DNA of 12,253 nt from Acidobacteriota bacterium (GTDB lineage Bacteria > Acidobacteriota > UBA6911 > RPQK01 > JADFOI01): assembly GCA_029942065.1 (NCBI GenBank), contig JAPYTY010000036.1, positions 1 to 12,253 on the forward strand, given 5' to 3'. The notes beneath the pieces were generated by a model. It saw nothing but the letters and a program-made list of their open reading frames with translations, had not been told where the DNA came from and did not search any database. Position numbers and translations under genes: made by a program. Shown here piece after piece: positions 6,803 through 12,253 of this stretch (position 1 is its first letter; the number at the start of each line of letters is the position of its first letter).

Positions 6803-7732
6803 ATGAGAATCGCTGGAATTCAGTACGCCTGTGTGGAATCCAAGCAGGATAACATCAAGAAAGCCGAGGAACTGGTCCAATCGGCGGTGGATAGCTGCCA
6901 ACCGCAGCTGGTCTGCCTGCAGGAGCTCTTCGCCACCACCTACTTCCCGAGCCGGATGGACTATGACTTCTTTGGGCTTGCTGAAAGCATTCCCGGTCCC
7001 ACCACGGATCGAATGGCGGCCCTTGCCAGGAAACATGGCATTTATATTATTGCGCCGATCTACGAGGAGGCCGAGCCCAATCTTTTCTTTAACAGCGCGC
7101 CACTGATCTCACCGGACGGCAAGATCCTGGGGGTCTACCGCAAGATTCACATCCCCCTCTTCGATTACACCCTGGAGGACGAAAGCAACGGAGAAAAAAG
7201 GCACATCTCCTCCTATGAAAAATTCTATTACACGGGTGGGAGCGAAGTCCCCATCTTCGACACCGAAATCGGCAAGATCGGGGTTCTCATCTGCTGGGAC
7301 AACGAGTTTCCCGAACTGTGGAGGCTGATGGAGATGAAAGGGGTCGAACTGGTCGTCTCTCCCTACGCCATGTCCAGGCCGACCGGCGAGTTTTACCGGG
7401 AACAGTGGCTCTTTGAAGCCCGCTGCTGCGCCTATTACTCCTCGACCTATGTCATGAAGGTCAATCGAATCGGGCCGGAAGGCGACATGGTGTATCGAGG
7501 AAGAAGCCTGGTAGTGGATCCCACCGGCCAGTTGGTTGCAGGTCCTGCCAGTGAAGAAAACGACGACATCGTCTGGGCCGATCTGGATCTGCAAAAGGTC
7601 AAAGAGCTGCGAAACAGAAGACCCCGACTCATGAACCGACGCCCTGAAGTGTACAAGGAACTGGCCCAACCGCTGGCAGGGGCCTCCACCATTTTTCGGG
7701 GCCAGATCACCCCCCACGGCGAACCCGGGTGA
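6803..7732 (+). CDS. Nitrilase-superfamily amidohydrolase (N-carbamoylputrescine amidase / beta-ureidopropionase-like)
   Basis: 309 aa. The Glu-Lys-Cys triad is complete: Glu41 in VCLQELFATTYF, Lys114 in VYRKIHIP, and Cys164 in GVLICWDNEFPELWRL. The early QELF, the YRKIHIP segment and the CWD motif after the cysteine are those of the carbamoyl-amidase branch (N-carbamoylputrescine amidase, beta-ureidopropionase), not of true nitrilases. Those enzymes release ammonia and CO2 from N-carbamoyl compounds in polyamine or pyrimidine breakdown. No other gene of either pathway is visible here, so the substrate is open. No signal peptide is seen. It is divergent from the M14 carboxypeptidase across 64 bp containing the 28-bp palindrome, which could co-regulate the pair. 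It is clearly different from the 351-aa nitrilase at 4048, so the two are not a recent duplication. Confidence 0.88.
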   Translation: MRIAGIQYACVESKQDNIKKAEELVQSAVDSCQPQLVCLQELFATTYFPSRMDYDFFGLAESIPGPTTDRMAALARKHGIYIIAPIYEEAEPNLFFNSAPLISPDGKILGVYRKIHIPLFDYTLEDESNGEKRHISSYEKFYYTGGSEVPIFDTEIGKIGVLICWDNEFPELWRLMEMKGVELVVSPYAMSRPTGEFYREQWLFEARCCAYYSSTYVMKVNRIGPEGDMVYRGRSLVVDPTGQLVAGPASEENDDIVWADLDLQKVKELRNRRPRLMNRRPEVYKELAQPLAGASTIFRGQITPHGEPG

Positions 7733-7926
7733 GTCAGTGTGAGAAGCACGCCCGAAGGATCTTCCCAGAATCCAGCAAGTTCAACTCTATCTTGGGTTTT
7801 GGGCGTTTTTCATTGAAATCCCCTTCTCCATTAGGTAACATTAATTGGCCCTTTCGAGGGCATCTTATCCGGTGTAAACAAGGAACAGTTACCCCGCCTG
7901 CTACAGGCTCATAAACGGGAAGATAC
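7733..7926. other. 194-bp intergenic leader, possible structured 5' UTR
   Basis: No gene is seen. GGTAAC (7834-7839) can pair with GTTACC (7888-7893). This would enclose a hairpin GCCCT-TTCG-AGGGC (7848-7861) and be followed by a hairpin GCCTG-CTA-CAGGC (7896-7908) that ends 18 nt before the ATG. This is a plausible folded leader, but pairings this short occur by chance. I checked for a cyclic-di-GMP (GEMM) consensus and did not find it. A weak GGGA ribosome site at 7917-7920 precedes the ATG at 7927. Confidence 0.3.
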
Positions 7927-10900
7927 ATGCTTTTTCGGAGAAAAACTGCTGCTTTTGGCTTCATCATTGCCTCGTTCATTGTCTTTTTTTTGGCTTCAAC
8001 CCCGGTTCAGGCAGAGAGCAAGCTGAATTTTCCGCGGTTATCCGCTGAAGCGAGTACCTTCACAGGAATCGCCATCGTGAATCCATCCGCGACCGATGCC
8101 GTGGTCACATTCACGGCCTATGGAGCCGACGGCCTGCCGGTGCCCGGAGCTCTTACCCCGGATCCTGTAACCATCAAGGCCGGTGAACAGCTTCCTCCCA
8201 AGCTCACCTCGGATTTATTTGGCACGGACCTTGATCCGGAAATCGTCGGCTGGTTTCAGGCGACCAGTCCCACCAACGATCTGGTTGGATTTTTTCTCTT
8301 TTTGAATTTTCCGACCACGGTATTTGATGGGGCCGATGTACCCACCTCCTTTGACAAGCTGGTATTTCCCCAGGTCCGGATCGACTCGGATTACACGACA
8401 GAGCTCAATATCATCAATCCCAATGCCACCGAGGCAGTACTGGAACTGAAACTGCTGGGGGGCGCCTCCACCGCTACCCGGTCCCAGTCGATCCCCGCCA
8501 TGGGTGCGGTCCGCCTGGATGTGCAGGACTTTTTTGGCATCGCCACCCCCAGCGCTTCGGATCAGTACGTCTCGGTGACTTCCGATGTGAAGGTCGCCGG
8601 CTTTGAATTCGTGAGGGCTCCCACCGGAGACCTGGTGGGACTGGGTGCTCGCGATGGCGATGAAAAGCTTTCCCAGATGTATTTCCCCCAGGTCGCAGTC
8701 TTTGGAGGCTTCGAGACCAGCCTGGGTGTGGTCAACAATGGGAGTTCTTCCGTCATTTTGGACATTGATTTCTTCGATCCTTCTGGAGTGCTGGTGGCCG
8801 ACGCAACGGCACCTCTCAACCCTGGAAGCATTCTGGTCGAGGACCTGGCCGCACTGCTTTCCCTGACCGGCACGGAACTGTTGCAGGGATGGCTCAAGGT
8901 GGAGTCGACGCTTCCGGCCATCACAGGATTTCTGACCTACGCCATCCCAGAGGCCGGATCAGCCGCCACGGTCACTCCCGATCGGGTGGGACTCAGCGAG
9001 GTGCTCTTTTCCCACCTGGCAACCGGCGAGGGCTTTTTCACCGGAGTGGCCCTGCTGAATCCGGGACAGCTGGCAGCCAACGTCCGGATCATGGCCATGG
9101 AAGAAACGGGATCGGCTGTCATTTTAGGATCCACCAACACGCTTCTCCGGCCGGGGGAACGGATCAGCAAGCTGATCACGGAACTGGCTGAAGACGCCGG
9201 GGATAAAGTCAAAGGTTTTATTTTTGTCCGAAGCGACCTTCCTATTTACACCTCCTCTCTTTTTGGATCGGCTACCGTCCTGGCCAACATTCCTCCACAA
9301 CTCTCACCGGAGGGCTTTGCTCCGGATGCAGGACTCGCTCCTGTTACCGTCACGCCGCCCGTGGCGGTCGTGCAGCCCAGTGCCTCACAGGCCTTTCAGG
9401 TCACGGGCATCACGGGAGAGGTAACCTGGCTGGTGAACGATGTCGACGGCGGCAACTCCACGGTCGGGACGATTGATGCTGCCGGCCAGTACAACGCGCC
9501 CACCCAGGTGCCGCTGCCCCGGGTGGTCACGGTCTCTGCGCAAGGAGGACTTCAAAAAGGGGGATCATCGGTCGACGTCCTGGAAAAAGAACAGATCTTC
9601 ACTTCCACCGAATTCGTGGTCCAGTCGGTGGCTTATCTGGGATCTCTCCAGAACCTCTACACGGCCGAACTCGCCATCCTCAGTTCCTCGGAAGAGGGCT
9701 CTTCTCCGCAGGCAACCAATCCCTCTCAGACATCGAACAACAGCGAGATCTTCGAGATCGTTTCCGGGAATGTCCGCACTTCAATCAAGAATTTCGACGA
9801 CGAGAAGATCACCAAGATCATCCCTTTCACGGCCACCAACGGCACCGAATTCCTACTGATGGCGGCACAGACCTCCGGCAAGGTCATCCGGCTGGATCCG
9901 GTGACCAAAACAGCGGTGGACATCGCGACGGGACTCGATGCACCCACCTCTCTGGTCATCGATACCAACGGCGGAAACCTGCTGGTGGCCGAGCAGAGCC
10001 AGGTGACGATTATTTCCAAGGAACTTCTCGAAACCGGCCTGGCGGCCCGACTTCCCGGCACATCGGGACCACAGGCGGTCACCTTCCTCCTGGGCGGGGA
10101 TGGGTTGGCTCGTGACCGCTGTACCGGGGATATCTACACGACCGACGCCGTGGATGGACTTCGCCGCTTCAACGTGGAGACCCAGCAGGTCAGCACTATA
10201 TTCCCCGACCTCCAGGGGCCGGGACAAATGCTGGCACTCTATCGCACCGGGATCAGCTGTCCCCACTCCTTCCAGTTGCTCGTGGTGGAAGCCGGGGCAA
10301 GCCGATTGACCCTACTGACGCCCGCCCAGGATCTGCTGGTTCCCTGGGCCCCTAACATCGATTCCACCGACGTGTCCTTTCTCCCGGGAGGCACCTCTTT
10401 TGCCGGCACCTCGGCCATCCTGCTGTCGGAACTCCTTGACGCGGCGGAACCTCAGGCGGGGGAAGGCGGATCCACGCTTTCCTTGTTCGGCGTACCCGGC
10501 CTCTACGGCGATCCGGACAACGAGGCCTTCGGCGACGACACGATACCGATCCTTTTTGCAGACACCAACCTGGAAGCGTGCGCCCAGACCACTTTGAGCC
10601 TGAGTGCCACTCAGTTCGTGACTCGGGGAGCGGCCAAGACGGTAACCAACATGGAATGTGAGAACAAGCAGATCACCCTCCTGGAGGGGCTGGAATTCTT
10701 TACAGAACTCACCGATTTCGCTGCCCAGGACAATCTGATCAACGCAGACGCTTCCCTGGCCCCGCTGGCCAAGCTGACCAGGTTGGATCTGAGCAATAAC
10801 AAATTCGGCAGCACGAGACTGACCACCGTCCCCGGGTTGGTGGGACTCACGGAACTCGATCTGTGCGCTCAACTCTTCCCGACCCCGTTTGGTGACGTTC

Positions 10901-11196
10901 CCGGAATCACGACCCTGGGCTTTGTGGAAAGTTTGGTGAATCTGGAGACCCTCCGCCTGTGCGATAACGCTGTCGACGATCTGACCTCCTTGACCGGTCT
11001 GGTTGAACTGCAGACCCTGGTTCTGTTTAACAATAATATTTCTGACCTGTCGCCCCTGGTCGCCAATACAGGCCTGGGAACCGGGGATACCCTTGATATC
11101 AAAGGACAAAGTAATCTGGATACCGGCGACTGTGCCGACATTGCCACACTGACCGGCCGGGGAGTGACCGTCGACCACGACCTGACCTGTCCCTAA
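7927..11196 (+). CDS. Large secreted multi-domain protein: four ~108-aa repeats, Ig-like domain, beta-propeller-like region, leucine-rich tail
   Basis: 1089 aa. Residues 1-29 are a Sec signal peptide (FRRK, long hydrophobic core, STPVQA cleavage). Four diverged repeats start near residues 35, 147, 252 and 360, each opening F-P/S-x-L/V and continuing to an IVNP-like strand (FTGIAIVNPSATDA, TTELNIINPNATEA, ETSLGVVNNGSSS, FTGVALLNPGQLAA). Near 475-555 is an Ig-like domain with GTIDAAGQYNAPTQVPLPRV, the pattern of bacterial surface Ig modules. About 620-860 looks like NHL/beta-propeller blades (KVIRLDPVTKTAVDIATGLD, then NGGNLLVAE). From about 890 there are SDS22/internalin-like leucine-rich repeats (LTRLDLSNNKF, LTELDLCAQLF, LETLRLCDNAV, LQTLVLFNNNISDLSPL), closed by GRGVTVDHDLTC. 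No membrane anchor or sorting signal is seen at the C-terminus. Binding or adhesion is the likely role; no catalytic motif is visible. It appears monocistronic. Confidence 0.8.
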   Translation: MLFRRKTAAFGFIIASFIVFFLASTPVQAESKLNFPRLSAEASTFTGIAIVNPSATDAVVTFTAYGADGLPVPGALTPDPVTIKAGEQLPPKLTSDLFGTDLDPEIVGWFQATSPTNDLVGFFLFLNFPTTVFDGADVPTSFDKLVFPQVRIDSDYTTELNIINPNATEAVLELKLLGGASTATRSQSIPAMGAVRLDVQDFFGIATPSASDQYVSVTSDVKVAGFEFVRAPTGDLVGLGARDGDEKLSQMYFPQVAVFGGFETSLGVVNNGSSSVILDIDFFDPSGVLVADATAPLNPGSILVEDLAALLSLTGTELLQGWLKVESTLPAITGFLTYAIPEAGSAATVTPDRVGLSEVLFSHLATGEGFFTGVALLNPGQLAANVRIMAMEETGSAVILGSTNTLLRPGERISKLITELAEDAGDKVKGFIFVRSDLPIYTSSLFGSATVLANIPPQLSPEGFAPDAGLAPVTVTPPVAVVQPSASQAFQVTGITGEVTWLVNDVDGGNSTVGTIDAAGQYNAPTQVPLPRVVTVSAQGGLQKGGSSVDVLEKEQIFTSTEFVVQSVAYLGSLQNLYTAELAILSSSEEGSSPQATNPSQTSNNSEIFEIVSGNVRTSIKNFDDEKITKIIPFTATNGTEFLLMAAQTSGKVIRLDPVTKTAVDIATGLDAPTSLVIDTNGGNLLVAEQSQVTIISKELLETGLAARLPGTSGPQAVTFLLGGDGLARDRCTGDIYTTDAVDGLRRFNVETQQVSTIFPDLQGPGQMLALYRTGISCPHSFQLLVVEAGASRLTLLTPAQDLLVPWAPNIDSTDVSFLPGGTSFAGTSAILLSELLDAAEPQAGEGGSTLSLFGVPGLYGDPDNEAFGDDTIPILFADTNLEACAQTTLSLSATQFVTRGAAKTVTNMECENKQITLLEGLEFFTELTDFAAQDNLINADASLAPLAKLTRLDLSNNKFGSTRLTTVPGLVGLTELDLCAQLFPTPFGDVPGITTLGFVESLVNLETLRLCDNAVDDLTSLTGLVELQTLVLFNNNISDLSPLVANTGLGTGDTLDIKGQSNLDTGDCADIATLTGRGVTVDHDLTCP

Positions 11197-11206
11197 GTCC
11201 ATAATT

Positions 11207-11245
11207 TTGAGTCCTGGGCCTGCCTCCGCCAGGCCCAGGACTCAA
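11207..11245 (+). terminator. Strong 16-bp-stem hairpin after the large secreted protein
   Basis: The arms 11207-11222 (TTGAGTCCTGGGCCTG) and 11230-11245 are perfect reverse complements with a 7-nt loop. The hairpin begins 10 nt after the stop codon. The tail GGTTTCG is poor in T, so it is a likely but atypical terminator; the symmetry would also allow a dispersed repeat. Confidence 0.6.
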
Positions 11246-11305
11246 GGTTTCGCTATTTCGCTGAAACTCCAGGATCGACGCACCCACTCACCTTGCCCGG
11301 CAAAC

Positions 11306-11311
11306 AGGAGG
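11306..11311 (+). promoter_or_regulatory. Ribosome binding site of the VOC gene
   Basis: AGGAGG lies 7 nt before the ATG at 11319. This near-consensus site fixes the start. Confidence 0.75.
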
Positions 11312-11318
11312 AGGCCCC

Positions 11319-11850
11319 ATGGAATTCGTCCATGTCAGCGCCGTCACCCTGGCCGTTCGGGAGATGTACCGTTCGGTGGATTTCTACCAGCGTATTGGCC
11401 TGGAGCTCTCCTCGGGCGGCCCGAGGGCCGCTTTCACCACTTTTCGCATCGGGAAAGAAGAATTTCTCAATTTGATGACAGCCCCGGCTTCGGTAAACTG
11501 GTGGGGCCGGATCATCGTGCGAGTTCGGGGAGTCGATGCCCTGTACCGGGCCTTGAAGCAAAAAGGGCTCCACCCGGAGGCTCCACGGGACGGAGAATGG
11601 GGAGAGGAGCGTTATTTTCACATTCTAGCCCGGACTATGCATAGGTTCTCGTCACGAAGCGCCGCAAGCGCCGGGCTGACAAGGCGCGCGACCGAGGCCC
11701 CCGGAAGCGTACTATCCGGTACGCTGAGGAGGCCGACGGATCGCAACACAGTCAGGACGGATGATGGCGGCGATGCAGTAGAGAATTCATGCATAATACG
11801 GGCTTAATCCTGACCATCACGAACTGAGTTTCGCCGAGCCGCTGACATGA
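11319..11850 (+). pseudogene. VOC (glyoxalase/bleomycin-resistance fold) gene interrupted by a 178-bp element
   Basis: Residues 1-103 form a typical VOC domain: VSAVTLAVREMYRSVDFYQR at the start, then a middle strand WGRIIVRVRGVDALYRALK and WGEERYFHIL. The family continues DPDGHELSFA-PL; instead the frame enters foreign sequence and stops at 11805-11807, giving a 162-aa chimera. The missing end lies intact at 11806-11850 as NPDHHELSFAEPLT plus TGA. Deleting exactly 11627-11804 joins HIL to NPDHHELS in frame and gives 117 aa, the normal size. The restored TGA (11848-11850) overlaps the downstream ATG (11847) as ATGA, so the two genes were originally translationally coupled. Other VOC members are dioxygenases, lyases or resistance proteins. 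The substrate here is unknown, and the interrupted protein lacks the last strand, including a usual metal-ligand position. Confidence 0.85.
11627..11804. mobile_element. 178-bp non-autonomous (MITE-like) element with imperfect terminal inverted repeats
   Basis: The ends AGCCCG (11627-11632) and CGGGCT (11799-11804) are exact inverted repeats. Over 22 nt, 11627-11648 and the reverse complement of 11783-11804 match at 17 positions, sharing a TATGCAT core. Inside is at least one good hairpin: AGCGTAC (11706-11712) and GTACGCT (11719-11725). No coding sequence or transposase fits in it. The boundaries are set independently by the VOC reading frame, since removing these 178 bases restores the gene. 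No clear target-site duplication is seen; T/A bases flank both ends (CTA left, TTA right). A related 28-bp sequence is at 6761-6788. Known family not identified. Confidence 0.75.
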
Positions 11851-12212
11851 GCAAACAGTACGACGCAATCATCATCGGGACCGGGCAGTCGGGACCCGCC
11901 CTGGCGGCACGACTGGCCAAAGAGGGCATGAAAGTCGCCATCATCGAACGCAAACTATTCGGCGGCACCTGTGTCAACACCGGCTGCATCCCTACCAAAA
12001 CCCTGGTCTCCAGTGCTCGTGCGGCCCATGTCGCCCGGCGTGGGGATGAGTTCGGCTTCACACATGACGGCTCCGTGACCGTGGATATGAAGCGGGTCAA
12101 GGAACGAAAGGACGGGGGTGGCCGCCTGTATGGGCGTAACCGGTCCGGTGAAACAGGCCTACCTGCATCAGGTCATCCCTTCCGACCACCGGGCCACAGT
12201 CATCTCCTTTAA
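11847..12212 (+). pseudogene. Truncated flavin-dependent disulfide oxidoreductase (mercuric reductase / dihydrolipoamide dehydrogenase family)
   Basis: The first 89 residues are a clean N-terminus of a class I pyridine nucleotide-disulfide oxidoreductase. There is an FAD-binding GTGQSG at 11-16, an acidic Glu34 ending the second strand, and the redox-active pair Cys42/Cys47 in GGTCVNTGCIPTK. It continues to VTVDMKRVKERKD. Family members run about 450-480 aa. After codon 89 (base 12113) the frame reads unrelated sequence and stops at 12210-12212, while transporter sequence appears in another frame. NAD(P)H-binding and dimerisation domains are absent, so the product cannot be a working enzyme. 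The ATG overlaps the stop of the original VOC frame. The cause is either a real deletion or fusion, or an assembly join at the run of five G at 12114-12118. Confidence 0.75.
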
Positions 12213-12253
12213 CTCCATGATGGGAAACGGGGGAAGCGTGGCCTCTCAGGTAG
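12118..12253 (+). pseudogene. Fragment of a major facilitator superfamily (MFS) transporter, 5' truncated, runs off window
   Basis: From 12118 the frame one base over from the oxidoreductase is open to the window end. It reads VAACMGVTGPVKQAYLHQVI then PSDHRATVISFNSMMGNGGS. The pattern PVxQAYLHQxIPSxxRATVxSFxSMxGxxGxVxxQ belongs to MFS permeases, where it forms the end of one helix, a cytoplasmic loop and the next helix in the C-terminal half. No start codon with a ribosome site is present, and the upstream half of such a protein (roughly 300 residues) is missing. It is therefore a fragment joined to the oxidoreductase. The transported substrate cannot be inferred. Confidence 0.65.

Noticed and set aside
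7747..7807. CGCCC...GGGCG followed by TTTTT as a terminator for the amidohydrolase gene
   Set aside because: The arms are only about 6 nt long and about 50 nt apart, so a stable terminator hairpin is unlikely despite the T-run.
7834..7908. Cyclic-di-GMP (GEMM) riboswitch upstream of the secreted protein
   Set aside because: The conserved core strings and tetraloop-receptor arrangement of that class are not present.
10312..11202. A 296-codon minus-strand frame over the end of the large secreted protein
   Set aside because: It is a shadow of the leucine-rich repeat coding sequence, rich in Gln and Gly with no motif.
11628..11804. C-terminal extension of the VOC protein (residues 104-162)
   Set aside because: This part is translated element sequence: it is Arg/Ser/Thr-rich, has no family match, and the true C-terminus lies downstream in another frame.

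Overview
The window is a moderately GC-rich bacterial segment. Several genes look like organic-nitrogen or peptide metabolism, and there are three envelope or secreted proteins. The large secreted protein has repeat modules, an Ig-like domain and a leucine-rich tail, a style common in Acidobacteriota and related soil or marine phyla. That assignment is an inference from style only; there is no rRNA or marker gene here.

Layout. On the minus strand, 1-1317 and 1601-3961 encode two exported proteins of the aminopeptidase T / NicX-like (M29-like) fold. The first is a single-domain protein cut by the window edge. The second is a tandem duplication of the same domain, 786 aa, which has lost the likely metal ligands in both copies. 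Diverging from them, 4048-5103 (+) is a nitrilase with an intact Glu-Lys-Cys triad. An intergenic stretch with two strong GC-rich palindromes follows. Then come a small, apparently frameshifted membrane protein (5271-5613, -) and, upstream of it on the same strand, an M14-type zinc carboxypeptidase-like protein (5683-6738, -). Diverging from that is a second nitrilase-superfamily amidohydrolase (6803-7732, +). Next is a 1089-aa secreted multi-domain protein (7927-11196, +) followed by a 16-bp-stem hairpin.

The right end is damaged. A VOC (glyoxalase-fold) gene starts at 11319 and is interrupted by a 178-bp element with terminal inverted repeats (11627-11804). Removing exactly those 178 bases restores a 117-aa VOC protein whose stop overlaps the next start by ATGA (11847-11850). 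That next gene, a flavin disulfide oxidoreductase related to mercuric reductase or dihydrolipoamide dehydrogenase, keeps only about 89 codons. It then runs, in a different frame, into sequence of a major facilitator transporter that leaves the window.

The most interesting points are: (1) the cleanly dateable insertion of a small non-autonomous element into a translationally coupled operon; (2) a 28-bp near-palindrome in the divergent promoter at 6761-6788 that matches the ends of that element, suggesting a relic, a related element or a target site; (3) the duplicated, probably catalytically dead exported M29-like protein beside its single-domain paralogue; and (4) the oxidoreductase/transporter junction near 12114. 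I see no CRISPR array, tRNA, rRNA, transposase or defence system. The two C-N hydrolases and the carboxypeptidase may share a catabolic theme, but nothing in the sequence fixes their substrates.
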